From positions 558,001 through 622,000 of the forward strand of contig JACKDE010000004.1 of the NCBI GenBank assembly GCA_020633675.1: DNA of 64,000 bases. Direction: 5' to 3'. How positions within the stretch are numbered: the first letter of the stretch is position 1; each line of letters begins with the position of its first letter. Positions 36,401-45,896 of the stretch are shown one piece after another. The notes below the pieces were generated by a model that was not told the origin of the DNA, did not search any database, and saw only the letters and a program-made list of their open reading frames with translations. The DNA comes from Deferribacteres bacterium (GTDB taxonomy: Bacteria > Zhuqueibacterota > Zhuqueibacteria > Zhuqueibacterales > Geothermadaptataceae). The position numbers were made by a program, and so were the translations under genes.

Positions 36401-38036
36401 ACAGGCTACGGCGCAAATTCGCGGCGTTTTTCTCCAACTGTTCGCGCATGTCGCCGATGTTCAATGGCAAAACTTCCGGTCGTTGCAGACTGTCAATCTG
36501 CACCATTTCCTGCGCGATAGCGATGGCATTTTTTGCCGCTTCCTGTTGAAACTTTGAGCCCCAGTATAAATTGCTGATTTGAATATACTCGCCAAAAGCA
36601 GCGTCAGGTTGATTCAATTTCGCATCAAGGGTCAGCGCCATGTTCCAGTGCAGCAGTACAGCATTGCTATCATCCGGAAATACCTTCAGGTAGTCTCTGG
36701 TATCATCGACAGCCTGCGCATACAGATTGACGTTGCCGGTTTCCATAGCGGTTTCGAGCAGCAAATTAATGTTTGCGCGCAAGGCATGTTCGGACAATTC
36801 CAGCGCTTTCGCGCGCGCATCTTTGGATGTGGTCGCTTCCCACCATTCGGTACCAACATGATATTTCGCAAACAGCTCGTTGCGGGTAAGATAGGTTTGC
36901 TGGTCATCCTCAAGAAAACGATGCGCCTCGGCAATCTTCGCCTGCACCAATGGCGCTTCTTCAGCAAAAGGGTAGAATTTCAACAACAGTTCATACGCGT
37001 AAATGGCGCTATCATATTCTTCTTTGACATTCATGTAGGCGTCGCCGATTTTGCGCAGAATATCGAGGCCATACGGACGCCCGCCAATCTCTTCGAGATA
37101 CGCTTCCGCACCCTGAACACCGGTGTAATCGAGAAAACTGATACCGATATACTCGATCGACTCTTCGCGTAAAGCCGGATTGCTGACCTTGCTTTCCGGA
37201 TCCAAATCCGCGGCCCGGCTGATGTCATCGGCAAGCATGGTGAAGTAGGAAATGGCTTTGGGGTATTCGTTGATCCGGTAGTAGCTCCAGCCAAGTTTGT
37301 ACAGCGCTTCGTTGAATTTTGGCGAGTCGGTGTAGTCGAGCACTTTTTTATATATTTCAATCGCCCTGTCGATCTCGTTTTTCGGCGGATTGAAGTAGTA
37401 CTCTGCGAGCCGCATCAACGCTTCGGGAGTGTAGCGGCTATCCGGGAATTCTTTGAGGAACGATTCGTAGAGCTCAACAGCAGCCTGCTGATCCTGCATA
37501 TCTTCCGCAATAAAGGCGATGCCATAGTGCGCGTCATCGAGCAGGCTGCTGCGCGGAAAGCCGTCGACAATTTGGTGATATAGCTCGAGAGCGCTGCTAA
37601 AATCTTTTTGTGGCTCCGGCGGGAGTTGCTGCACTTCGCCAGCGTCGTGCAGTTCCAGCGCCCGGCCGTAATCTTCCTGGGCAGCTAAATAATCATTTTC
37701 AGCTTGCTCATAATAGAGCTCTGCCAGGCGAAAAATCACCTTGTCCAGCACGCTGCTTTCAGGATGGTTGCGCAAAAAGCCTTCGAGATCGCGGATGCCC
37801 TTTTCGCGCAACAACTGACGTTCTTTTTCGAGCTGGAAGCGCTCGCTTTCGTAGAAATTTTTAAATCGCAGCAATTCATCGACGCTATACGAACGCAGCA
37901 GCGAATCACCGATCGCATCGGCAAATGCAATCTCAGCCGCACCATTTGCAGCACCGGTTTGCGCCAACGCTGGCGCATAGGCGGGGCTAAGAAGGATCTG
38001 TATGCAAAGGAAGGATTTTATAAACGTTTTTGCCAT
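33477..38036 (-). CDS. Giant secreted TPR protein with a C-terminal galactose-binding-like domain
   Basis: A 1519-residue protein with a signal peptide (cleavage near ALAQ). Roughly residues 50-950 are tetratricopeptide repeats of the YbgF/BamD type (DKVIFRLAELYYEQA, DDAHYGIAFIAEDMQD and many similar helices). Helical, coiled-coil-like sequence follows to about 1330. The last 180 residues change character: ASGWTRIAFDDSSWQAPIV, FLRKTIDVDG and IRADGAYKLYINDAFI resemble the galactose-binding beta-sandwich of alpha-L-rhamnosidases. TPRs of this type recruit periplasmic partners. It is cotranscribed with exbB/exbD, hence probably the periplasmic arm of that machine. The sandwich may bind a glycan such as peptidoglycan or a surface polysaccharide. 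Confidence 0.88.
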   Translation of the reverse strand: MAKTFIKSFLCIQILLSPAYAPALAQTGAANGAAEIAFADAIGDSLLRSYSVDELLRFKNFYESERFQLEKERQLLREKGIRDLEGFLRNHPESSVLDKVIFRLAELYYEQAENDYLAAQEDYGRALELHDAGEVQQLPPEPQKDFSSALELYHQIVDGFPRSSLLDDAHYGIAFIAEDMQDQQAAVELYESFLKEFPDSRYTPEALMRLAEYYFNPPKNEIDRAIEIYKKVLDYTDSPKFNEALYKLGWSYYRINEYPKAISYFTMLADDISRAADLDPESKVSNPALREESIEYIGISFLDYTGVQGAEAYLEEIGGRPYGLDILRKIGDAYMNVKEEYDSAIYAYELLLKFYPFAEEAPLVQAKIAEAHRFLEDDQQTYLTRNELFAKYHVGTEWWEATTSKDARAKALELSEHALRANINLLLETAMETGNVNLYAQAVDDTRDYLKVFPDDSNAVLLHWNMALTLDAKLNQPDAAFGEYIQISNLYWGSKFQQEAAKNAIAIAQEMVQIDSLQRPEVLPLNIGDMREQLEKNAANLRRSLSFEPIPLSAGEKKLIEAIDNYLKLYPLEPESPARLSQAGSLCYNKNDFINSLKYYKTLLKHFPDDTLAHEAEYLVMESYFGNLDFRSVEVVAKRLLSKDASAEVKGKASQRLAEAIFLQAQSYAEASEHFKAAEEYSRVAEEVPDAEFADLALFNAGLEYDNAREYSRAVEIYDKLTTRYSESRHYLPSLNNLALDYRELHDYRNAAIIFERLAEEDSSSANIETHLYNASVSYVDAEDWNRAIRVNKKFVDNFPQSDDADNMLYNIASYHLKLNEIAQANEIYGEFAQKFPDSPRVVETHFRRGEYYLRNDSLDIARQEFQQAVEKSRIFAEAGTDGHDYFAAEALFQLTELKRKEFNMIAFLLPEENLLAAKARKKNMLIELVESYSDVASYATIRLYESTYKIGLMYESFADTWAQQEIPANNEEMRIVAKKEVNETTAELYERAASAYKNSLDVLSRIAMQYEHSIVETAQTDTAAYGKKVTIADSTLFVANRWIERCKEKISEVTFKIAEINLSTVRELLAAPVPESMDAPTRMEFRNQLLSRYISSLVQTIVAAHVRNLTEARAFGLENRWVERSRKSIVTTNQLLAAEYEILAWDALRSYAEKIDDYRAILAEDKLSALHVADEMASLIEFEHNYSIAALHAYDSTITRAKHESIDNRALRQVENDFLKFTHSFAMYSDSLARIANKARREFESRFRTTQNSIYEDGLFTFEDNYLSLSDHTRALLKLGYEASQRLEIKNEYADKILLALVKSDPGTYAGKLGLRVEQTQVVTDRSWHGSAVPASGWTRIAFDDSSWQAPIVIDSLAAFGAYGAKRLWLNQQSTEGPIADSTRTDSLQVAAHDTLTAKTAQRIFLRKTIDVDGLPVAGQIQIRADGAYKLYINDAFISEMRDSTIQTHIHEFVDFLVAGKNVVALEILDADTLPGGVEALIFIKHIPGWQKRQEDIAAQKALESENLLFDKAIIEKK

Positions 38037-38278
38037 ATTGTCCTGTTGCTTTCACCGAAGTGTTGCGTCATCCGGGACTTTTTTTGAACTCCGTTCACAG
38101 CAAAAATGCAAAAGTCCGGTCAATGGCGATTGAGAAAAATTCGTTCTTAAATGATGTGACTCGGCGATATGCCTGAGATACAAATTGACGATCACTCACC
38201 TGAGATGATCGTACGATTGCTTGTTTTCATCCTGAAAAGCAGCAGCACCACCAACTGCTATCAATTTTGATAAGTTCG
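38037..38278 (-). other. Gap between the two TPR genes
   Basis: 242 bases with no gene. A 7-bp hairpin ACGATCA (38188-38194) / TGATCGT (38206-38212) with an 11-base loop lies upstream of the larger TPR gene. It lacks a T-run. A promoter for the downstream set may be here, so the two TPR genes need not share one transcript. Confidence 0.4.
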
Positions 38279-41137
38279 TCAGCCCTTTGTTTCCGTTGGC
38301 GATGCATCGAAATAGAAATTTTTAAAATATTTTTCGCGCTCCAGCTTTTCAAGTCGCAGCTTTTCTGCTTCCAACTCCCGGCGAATCACATCGAGTTCGC
38401 CATCAAATTTGGCCAGCCGCTGCTCCAATACAGCCTTCCGAGACTTGAGCAAATTGTCAATCGATACCACATTTTGTGAGTACGTGACAATCTGTTGCTC
38501 GCGCTGACGCAATTCCTGAATCGTGATGTCGCTGATACCGTAGCCGGAGTAATCCGCCCAGCGATCAAAATCGGTTTGCATGTCCTCGACTTGATAAGTC
38601 TTAAGCCATGACTGAAAGCGATCCATGCGATCTTCCAGCGCCTCGAGGTCTTGCTGCAATGCAGCCAGGTCGACAAAAGCTTCGTCGGATGCTGCTGACC
38701 GGGCTTTCAGCTCCCGCAGGACGACAAGATTTTGGTTGATGCGGCGTTTCTCGCTGTCCATATCCCGCACCAGGTTTTGCAAAATTTTCTGGCGATAATG
38801 CACACTGCTCTCTTTGGTGGCGAGCGGATAATCGACGAAGTAGTTGGCCTTGCTGATCATTTTTGCCGATTGGTATTTTGACAACGTGGTCACCAGACGC
38901 TCGCGCCGCAGCGTGGCTGTTTGCAGGACGTCCTCATTGCCGATCTGCTTCGCTGTTGCGATAATCGATTCCAGTTCGCTGATCTGATCGAAAATTTCGC
39001 GCCGTTCGCTGGCGAAATCTTCTGTCAACGGCGTGCCCAAACCGTTCTCGTAACCCATTTTGATCAGTTTGTCCTGCACCGAGGCCTTCAAATCTGCGAC
39101 GATATCGTACATATGCTCGCTTTTGGTGTCGAGCACAGTCTCTTCCATGCGTTCCAACTCATCGAGTTGGTGCAGCACATACTCGCGCTCGCCATTGTAG
39201 CGATCCGCCAAATCGAGCACTCCGCGCGCTTTGGTGACATAACGCAAATCACGCACCGCTTCATCCGGCTGATTCAAATAGCGCTTGCACAAGCCTGTAA
39301 GCACCAGCGCCTCATAGGTGTAATCACTGGCCAAAAAGTCTTGAAACAGCGCATCGACATTGCTGATGGTCGCATCGTATTCGCCGGATTTCATGTGTGC
39401 CCAGGCCGAGCCAATCAACACTTTGTCGCGTTCGTTCGCACCGCGACTCACGGACTCAAAGCACGTCAAAGCCTGCGCATAATCGCGGCGCTCATAAAAA
39501 ATAAATCCCAACCGCAACAGCGCATTATTGCGAATGACAGCAAGATTTGGATCGGCCCACGGCACATGATCCATCTCAACAATTTTTTTAAAAATCGTTA
39601 CCGCATTTTCATAATCGCTACGATTCGCATAGGCAATTCCGGTCAGGTAGAGTGCGGGCAGGTGGTACTTCGAGCCACTTTTTATCTTTTCAAATGCAGC
39701 CTGGGCGCTTTTGGAATCCCGCAGTTGCAGGCTGTAGTATCCCGCCAGGTAGTGGATACGGTCGCTGATTTTGGTATCCACGCTATCTTCGATTTCCAGG
39801 AACGCATCATAGTGCTTAAAAAACGCGTCCTTCCAGCCCAGCGTTTGGGAAATCGTGATCTGCCGCAAAAAAATATCCTGTTTGTACTGGTTGTCCGGAT
39901 AGTTTGCCAGCAGTTCGGCATAGTCCCGGTACGCTTGTTCATACTGCAAGCGTGCATACTTCGACTCTGCAAGAAAGAAGTAGACTGCATCAAAAGTTTT
40001 ATAATAGGCGCCATACCGATCGATCAAGTGATTGAGCTGCAACTCCGCCAGCGTATAGTGCCCATCGACATAATTCAGGAGAGCATCGCTTAAATCGCGT
40101 TGCAGCATGCGCGACCGTTGTCGATCGTTAGCACTCTCAAGGAGCGAGGTTTTCATCACCAGGTATTCATGATGTTTGGCCTCGAAATCAGCAAGTCTGG
40201 TCAAACGCCACTCGCGAAAAATCTCGCTCAGGCGCACACCGTCATTCAGTGCGCCGCCTTCGGTTCCCAGCAAAGCGGCGATGCGCGTGTCGACGCTGGA
40301 AAGCACATCCTTTTTAACATTGTCCAGCTCGCTCAGCAATTCCGGATTATCCTGAATGGCTGTTTTTTGCATAGAATTGATTTCGGTCAGGACTCTCAGT
40401 AGTTGATCAGCCTCTGCAGCATAGGCATCGGTCATGCCCGTGAGTGCGCTGTCTGGCAGCGCGACTTTCAGATATTCGGATATATTGTATTTTTGCCTTT
40501 TGATCCGATCAAGCAGCAGGTGATCCGTTGTCGGATCCAGCCGTGCTTCCATTTCTGTTAAGCGGCTATAAAACGTCACCAGCGAGTCAATTTCAAAATT
40601 ATATTCCTGCAAAAGCGCTTGCATATCGCCCTTGGTAGTTGGAAAAAACTGGTATAAATCACGGTTGTCGATCAGCACCACCAGCGAATCTTTGAGCGAA
40701 GCAAACTGGTCGGCCATGCCAAAACGCCGCTCGCTCTCCATAATGTTTTTCAGGCTGTCAATTTCTGCAATCAGCCCGACTACGTGATCGAGTTCTTGCC
40801 CGTATTCGGTAATCAAGCCGTCCATTTTGCTGTATAACGGTCCGAATTTGGGATCGTCCCGCATAACAGCAGTCGTGCCACGCGATTTGATTTCAGCAGC
40901 GACATTACGAACCATTTGCAGCAACATTTTTTCGCGGGCAGCCATCTCAACCAGGTAGCCTTTGCTCATTTGGTCCAGAAAAAACTGCATTCGCCCCTGA
41001 TAGCCCACGCTGATTTCAGTTTTTTCGGGAAAAACCTGTGCCGTGGCAGGCGCACTACTCCATAGTGGAATGATGCATAGAAGAAAAAAGAAGATAGGTT
41101 GGAGGTGGCGTTGAACCCTCCATAGCTCATAACGCAT
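38279..41137 (-). CDS. Large secreted TPR/coiled-coil protein
   Basis: I place the start at 41137, where GAGGGA precedes the ATG and a signal peptide follows (long hydrophobic core ending near ATAQVFPE); this gives 952 residues. A start at 41197 would precede the signal with 20 residues. N-terminal third: helical and coiled coil. Middle (about 360-680): TPR repeats (YFFLAESKYARLQYEQAYRDYAELLANYP). C-terminal 250: coiled coil with many Arg/Glu/Leu heptads (LEQRLAKFDGELDVIRRELEAEK). It resembles periplasmic TPR partners of Tol/Glt systems. It heads the gene set that runs into the second TPR gene and exbB. Confidence 0.85.
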   Translation of the reverse strand: MRYELWRVQRHLQPIFFFLLCIIPLWSSAPATAQVFPEKTEISVGYQGRMQFFLDQMSKGYLVEMAAREKMLLQMVRNVAAEIKSRGTTAVMRDDPKFGPLYSKMDGLITEYGQELDHVVGLIAEIDSLKNIMESERRFGMADQFASLKDSLVVLIDNRDLYQFFPTTKGDMQALLQEYNFEIDSLVTFYSRLTEMEARLDPTTDHLLLDRIKRQKYNISEYLKVALPDSALTGMTDAYAAEADQLLRVLTEINSMQKTAIQDNPELLSELDNVKKDVLSSVDTRIAALLGTEGGALNDGVRLSEIFREWRLTRLADFEAKHHEYLVMKTSLLESANDRQRSRMLQRDLSDALLNYVDGHYTLAELQLNHLIDRYGAYYKTFDAVYFFLAESKYARLQYEQAYRDYAELLANYPDNQYKQDIFLRQITISQTLGWKDAFFKHYDAFLEIEDSVDTKISDRIHYLAGYYSLQLRDSKSAQAAFEKIKSGSKYHLPALYLTGIAYANRSDYENAVTIFKKIVEMDHVPWADPNLAVIRNNALLRLGFIFYERRDYAQALTCFESVSRGANERDKVLIGSAWAHMKSGEYDATISNVDALFQDFLASDYTYEALVLTGLCKRYLNQPDEAVRDLRYVTKARGVLDLADRYNGEREYVLHQLDELERMEETVLDTKSEHMYDIVADLKASVQDKLIKMGYENGLGTPLTEDFASERREIFDQISELESIIATAKQIGNEDVLQTATLRRERLVTTLSKYQSAKMISKANYFVDYPLATKESSVHYRQKILQNLVRDMDSEKRRINQNLVVLRELKARSAASDEAFVDLAALQQDLEALEDRMDRFQSWLKTYQVEDMQTDFDRWADYSGYGISDITIQELRQREQQIVTYSQNVVSIDNLLKSRKAVLEQRLAKFDGELDVIRRELEAEKLRLEKLEREKYFKNFYFDASPTETKG

Positions 41138-41392
41138 GAATTCCCTCAACAAATATGGGTGGGCTTTCAAGGAAAGAGTAGCCACTGGTTTTTCCAATTT
41201 CAGTCTACTGTGTGCCGTTACCTTCTTGGTTGATCAGCAAACGATACGCAAAGATCAGATTCGTCAATGCAAGCAGGATATATCAACGGTATTATCCTCT
41301 ACCATATATACATCCACTTGAAACGGAACACAGAATTATTTTTCCGAAATCGAAAAAACTCTCGCTAAACGCCGGGAAAGTTGTAAGTTTCG

Positions 41393-41797
41393 TCAGTTTT
41401 TGCCGACGACGTGCAGGCGATTGATAGCGCGTGAAAGTGCAGCCTGTGCGCGGGCGATATCCCACTTTTCGCGGCCTTCTGCAATGCGCTTTTCTGCGCG
41501 ATGTCTGGCTGCTTCGGCACGATCGACGTCGATCGCATTGGCTTCTTCCACGGCTTCTGCGATAATGGTGATTTTATTGGAGGAGACTTCGAGGAATCCT
41601 TCGGAGGTAGCAAAAATCTTTTTGTCGCGATCATCCACTCTCGCCCGGATCTCCCCGATCGCCAAGGTTGAAAGCAGAGGAGCATGTCGCTGCAAAATGC
41701 CGAAATAGCCTTGGCTACCTGGCGCTACAACACTTTTTACAGTACCGGAAAACACCTTTTGTGTTGGTGTAACGATCTCTAGCAGTAAGTCGCTCAT
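41393..41797 (-). CDS. atpC: F-type ATP synthase epsilon subunit
   Basis: A 134-residue protein starting MSDLLLEIVTPTQKVFSG, the usual epsilon beta-sandwich opening, with GSQGYFGILQRHAPLLSTL and a C-terminal two-helix region. It caps the rotor and regulates ATP hydrolysis. It is the last gene of the atp operon. Confidence 0.97.
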   Translation of the reverse strand: MSDLLLEIVTPTQKVFSGTVKSVVAPGSQGYFGILQRHAPLLSTLAIGEIRARVDDRDKKIFATSEGFLEVSSNKITIIAEAVEEANAIDVDRAEAARHRAEKRIAEGREKWDIARAQAALSRAINRLHVVGKN

Positions 41798-41825
41798 ATC
41801 AATTTTTGCTTTTTTTTATGAGAAG

Positions 41826-41853
41826 ACTCCCTTCACCTCGCAGCGAAGGGAGT
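41826..41853 (-). promoter_or_regulatory. Hairpin between atpD and atpC
   Basis: ACTCCCTTC (41826-41834) pairs with GAAGGGAGT (41845-41853) around a 10-base loop in the 110-base gap between atpD and atpC. There is no T-run on the minus strand. A processing or partial-attenuation site that sets the epsilon-to-beta ratio is possible. Confidence 0.5.
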
Positions 41854-41907
41854 TGTTTTCTTGAAATATAATTCGATCAGCATGCAAAACACATGCTTAC
41901 ATAAACG

Positions 41908-43305
41908 TCAGGCAGCTTCCTGCATACGCTTGGCTTGCTCAACCGCCGCATCGATCGTGCCGACCATAAAGAATGCCTGTTCAGGCAGATGATCGTATTC
42001 ACCTTCGATAATGCCTTTAAAACCACGAATCGTTTCTTCGAGTGGCACATATTGGCCTGGCGTATTGGTAAATGCTTCAGCCACAAAGAATGGCTGTGAC
42101 AGGAAGAACTGGATGCGGCGTGCGCGATGCACAACCTGCTTATCTTCATCTGAAAGCTCTTCCATACCGAGAATAGCGATAATATCCTGCAAATCTTTGT
42201 ATTTCTGCAAATAGAGCTGGACCTCACGCGCTACGCGGTAGTGTTCTTCACCGACGATTTGCGGATCGAGAATACGAGAAGTCGAGTCCAGCGGATCCAC
42301 TGCCGGGTAAATACCCAGTTCTGCAATCTGTCGCGACAACACAGTCGTCGCATCGAGATGCGAGAAGGTCGTTGCCGGTGCAGGATCCGTCAAGTCATCA
42401 GCGGGAACGTACACAGCCTGTACAGAGGTGATCGAGCCCTTGTTGGTCGAGGTAATGCGCTCCTGCATCGCGCCCATTTCGGTTGCAAGGTTTGGCTGAT
42501 AGCCCACAGCAGAAGGCATGCGGCCGAGCAGCGCCGATACTTCAGAACCGGCCTGGGTAAAACGGAAAATATTGTCGATAAAGAGTAGCACGTCCTGCCC
42601 TTCAACATCACGGAAATACTCCGCGTTGGTCAGGGCTGTCAGCGCTACACGCAAACGCGCGCCGGGCGGTTCATTCATCTGTCCGAACACCAAACAGGTT
42701 TTTTCAAGCACACCAGACTCTTTCATTTCCAGCCACAAGTCGTTGCCTTCGCGGGTACGCTCGCCTACGCCGCCAAACACAGAGTAACCACCGTGTTCGG
42801 TCGCGATGTTACGGATCAATTCCTGGATAATAACCGTTTTGCCAACTCCGGCACCACCGAACAAGCCGGTTTTACCGCCTTTGGAATACGGTTCGAGCAA
42901 GTCGATAACCTTAATACCGGTCTCCAGAATCTCCGGCTGTGGATTCAATTCATCGAATTTCGGGGGTTCACGGTGAATCGGCAAGTGTTCCTTTGAGTTG
43001 ATGTCACCCAGACCGTCAATCGGATCACCGAGAACGTTGATCAAACGGCCGAGTGCCTCTTTGCCAACCGGGATACTGATCGGCTGGCCTGTGTCGATGA
43101 CACTTTGTCCACGCTGCAGGCCATCCGTGCTATCCATGGACACGCAGCGCGCAACCCGTTCACCCAAATGCTGCTGCACTTCGAGAATGAGCTTGTCGCC
43201 CTCTTTCTCAACCTGGAGCGCATTTAAAATTGCCGGTAGGTTGCCATCTTCGAATCCCACATCGACGACAGCACCGATAACTTGAACAATCTGCCCTTTA
43301 TTCAT
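41908..43305 (-). CDS. atpD: F-type ATP synthase beta subunit
   Basis: A 465-residue catalytic subunit with P-loop GGAGVGKT at 150-157, and the family blocks GERTREGNDLW and ALLGRMPSAVGYQPNLATEMG. It forms the catalytic sites of the F1 hexamer with AtpA. Standard length and no missing key residue seen. It is separated from atpG by 141 bases, the longest gap inside the operon. Confidence 0.98.
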   Translation of the reverse strand: MNKGQIVQVIGAVVDVGFEDGNLPAILNALQVEKEGDKLILEVQQHLGERVARCVSMDSTDGLQRGQSVIDTGQPISIPVGKEALGRLINVLGDPIDGLGDINSKEHLPIHREPPKFDELNPQPEILETGIKVIDLLEPYSKGGKTGLFGGAGVGKTVIIQELIRNIATEHGGYSVFGGVGERTREGNDLWLEMKESGVLEKTCLVFGQMNEPPGARLRVALTALTNAEYFRDVEGQDVLLFIDNIFRFTQAGSEVSALLGRMPSAVGYQPNLATEMGAMQERITSTNKGSITSVQAVYVPADDLTDPAPATTFSHLDATTVLSRQIAELGIYPAVDPLDSTSRILDPQIVGEEHYRVAREVQLYLQKYKDLQDIIAILGMEELSDEDKQVVHRARRIQFFLSQPFFVAEAFTNTPGQYVPLEETIRGFKGIIEGEYDHLPEQAFFMVGTIDAAVEQAKRMQEAA

Positions 43306-43446
43306 GAATTTAAATCCTTATTTTTCTTTGCATATTTGCACTTCCGGTTGCTTCGCTCATGACTGCTGTTGCGCATACAAATCTACGGGCCCTTGCAGCT
43401 ACAAGCCTAACCAACAATCCACGGCTGAGAATGCATTGGCCTAAGC

Positions 43447-44310
43447 CTATTTCAACGCCTCTGCGCCGCCAACGATCTCATTGATTTCTTTGGTAATCGC
43501 AGCTTGCCGCGCTTTGTTGTAATGCAGGGTCAGGTTATTGATCATTTCCTGCGCATTCTCTGTCGCATTGTCCATTGCCATCATTCGAGCACCTTCTTCA
43601 CCATAGTACGATTCTGCCATCGCTTGCCAAACGCGAATATTGACGCTTTTCGGGCAAAGCTTGTCCAGGATTACTCCGGGACCAGGCTCGAAAATGTACT
43701 CAAATGAGCCTTGCTCTTCATCCAATTCCTGCGGCTTGATCGGCAGAAGCTGTTCAACCATGATGTGCTGTTTCACAGCGGATTCCGCCTTGGTGTAAAT
43801 CAGCACGATCTGATCATAAGCCCCGTTGACAAATTGCGATTGTACATACTGCGAAATGTCCAATGCATGTTCAAACGCAAGGTGGTTGAAAAAGCCACTC
43901 AATTTATGATCGATTGCATAGTCACGTTTAGAGAAAAACTCGAAAGCCTTTTTTCCTGCGGTGACCAGCGTAACCGTTTTGCCTTCATCAACAAGTTTAT
44001 CGATTTCGTTTTTTGCATGGCGAATGACGTTGGCATTGAAGCTTCCACACAATCCACGGTCCGCAGCAACAACGATCACGGCCACATTTTTGACAGGCCG
44101 CTCCTGCAAAAATTTATTCAGACTATGATCGACTTTCGATGCCACATTTGACAGCATAGCTGAAAGCGTCTCAGCATAGGGACGGATTTGCGTGATTCGC
44201 GCCTGAGCACGTCGCAGCTTAGCCGCCGCCACCATCTTCATCGCTTTGGTGATTTGCTGTGTTTTTTTGACCGAGGTAATTTTCCGACGAATGTCTCTGA
44301 GAGTTGCCAC
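43447..44310 (-). CDS. atpG: F-type ATP synthase gamma subunit
   Basis: A 287-residue central stalk subunit with the conserved N-terminal helix (RDIRRKITSVKKTQQITKAM), the DRGLCGSFN segment, and the C-terminal helix ATENAQEMINNLTLHYNKAR. It lies six bases behind atpA. Confidence 0.97.
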   Translation of the reverse strand: MATLRDIRRKITSVKKTQQITKAMKMVAAAKLRRAQARITQIRPYAETLSAMLSNVASKVDHSLNKFLQERPVKNVAVIVVAADRGLCGSFNANVIRHAKNEIDKLVDEGKTVTLVTAGKKAFEFFSKRDYAIDHKLSGFFNHLAFEHALDISQYVQSQFVNGAYDQIVLIYTKAESAVKQHIMVEQLLPIKPQELDEEQGSFEYIFEPGPGVILDKLCPKSVNIRVWQAMAESYYGEEGARMMAMDNATENAQEMINNLTLHYNKARQAAITKEINEIVGGAEALK

Positions 44311-44316
44311 GTCAAA

Positions 44317-45825
44317 TTACCCCTTAAACATTTTTAGAAATTCCGAGCTCATTTTCTTCAATTTGTCCGTGGTTTCATCATCAAGTTGTTTTTTGCTCTC
44401 GATTTCATCGAACAACTCCGGATGATTGGATTCAACGAACGAAATCACTTCATCCTGTAGTTTGCCAATTTTGCTGACTTCGATTTCATCGAGAAAACCA
44501 TTGACACCCATGAAAATCAGAATAACCTGCTCGCTCACACGCAATGGACGATACTGAGGTTGTTTCAGAATTTCCACCATGCGCTCGCCACGACGGAGCT
44601 GATTTTGTGTTGCTTTATCGAGATCAGAGCCGAATTTTGCAAAGGCTTCGAGCGCGCGATACTGCGCCAGATCGAGACGCAACCGGCCCGCAACCTGTTT
44701 CATCGCTTTGATCTGAGCGTTGCCACCTACACGCGAAACCGAGAGACCCACATTAACAGCAGGTCGAACACCTGCGTAGAATAGGTCGCCTTCAAGATAA
44801 ATCTGGCCGTCCGTAATCGAGATCACGTTGGTCGGAATATATGCCGAAACGTCGCCTGCCTGCGTTTCGATAATCGGCAAGGCCGTTAGCGAGCCACCGC
44901 CCAAATCGTCGTTCAATTTAGCAGCGCGTTCGAGCAATCTTGAATGCAGATAAAAAACATCGCCCGGGTAGGCTTCGCGGCCCGGGGGACGCCGGAGCAG
45001 CAATGAAACTTGCCGGTAAGCCCAAGCGTGTTTGGAAAGATCATCGTAAACGACCAGACAGTGCTTGCCGTTGTCGCGAAAATACTCGCCCATCGCAGCG
45101 CCGGTGTATGGTGAGATGAACTGCATAGGTGCAGGTGCAGCGGCAGGCGCAGCCACGACGATGGTATAATCCATTGCGCCGTTTGCTTCGAGGGTGTTCA
45201 CTACCTGCGCGATACTGGAATTTTTCTGGCCGATCGCGACGTAAATACAGACCACATCGGAATTTTTTTGGTTGATGATGGTGTCGAGCACCACCGCGGT
45301 TTTGCCGGTTTGGCGATCGCCGATAATCAACTCACGCTGGCCACGACCGATCGGGATCATTGCGTCGATGGCTTTGATGCCGGTCTGCAGCGGTTCTTTC
45401 ACAGGTTGACGCTGAATGACACCGAGTGCCTTACGTTCCAGCAAACCGAATTGATCGGTTTTGATTGGACCTTTGCCATCAACGGGTTGGCCGAGCGGAT
45501 CGACAACGCGGCCCAGCAAAGCATCGCCCACCGGAACCTGCAAAATGCGTCCGGTGCGCTTGGCGGTGTCGCCTTCCCCGATCTGTTGATCGGAGCCAAA
45601 CAACACACAACCAACGTTGTCTTCTTCCAGGTTCAAGGCCATTCCAAATACGCCACCCGGAAACTCAACGAGCTCTCCAGACATGACATTCTCGAGGCCA
45701 TAGACGCGGGCGATACCATCGCCAACCTGGATCACTTCGCCAACTTCGCTGACGTCGATCGATTTTTCAAAGCCTTCGATTTGTTGCTTAATAATCGAAG
45801 TGATTTCTTCGGGTCGAATATCCAT
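44317..45825 (-). CDS. atpA: F-type ATP synthase alpha subunit
   Basis: A 502-residue non-catalytic nucleotide-binding subunit with P-loop GDRQTGKT at 169-176. The typical N-terminus MDIRPEEITSIIKQQI is present, as is the SVSRVGGNAQIKAMK block. An AGGAGG-like site lies just ahead of the ATG. Standard in every visible respect. Confidence 0.98.
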   Translation of the reverse strand: MDIRPEEITSIIKQQIEGFEKSIDVSEVGEVIQVGDGIARVYGLENVMSGELVEFPGGVFGMALNLEEDNVGCVLFGSDQQIGEGDTAKRTGRILQVPVGDALLGRVVDPLGQPVDGKGPIKTDQFGLLERKALGVIQRQPVKEPLQTGIKAIDAMIPIGRGQRELIIGDRQTGKTAVVLDTIINQKNSDVVCIYVAIGQKNSSIAQVVNTLEANGAMDYTIVVAAPAAAPAPMQFISPYTGAAMGEYFRDNGKHCLVVYDDLSKHAWAYRQVSLLLRRPPGREAYPGDVFYLHSRLLERAAKLNDDLGGGSLTALPIIETQAGDVSAYIPTNVISITDGQIYLEGDLFYAGVRPAVNVGLSVSRVGGNAQIKAMKQVAGRLRLDLAQYRALEAFAKFGSDLDKATQNQLRRGERMVEILKQPQYRPLRVSEQVILIFMGVNGFLDEIEVSKIGKLQDEVISFVESNHPELFDEIESKKQLDDETTDKLKKMSSEFLKMFKG

Positions 45826-45896
45826 GCCGAACTCAATCCTCCTTACAAATTGTGCGGATACATCTTGGCAGGGAAGTATTTGTTCTACATAGCCGC

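Noticed and set aside
38921..40093. Plus-strand open frame of 390 codons antisense to a TPR gene
   Set aside because: The opposite strand has coherent TPR repeats; this frame has no domain pattern and no start signal.
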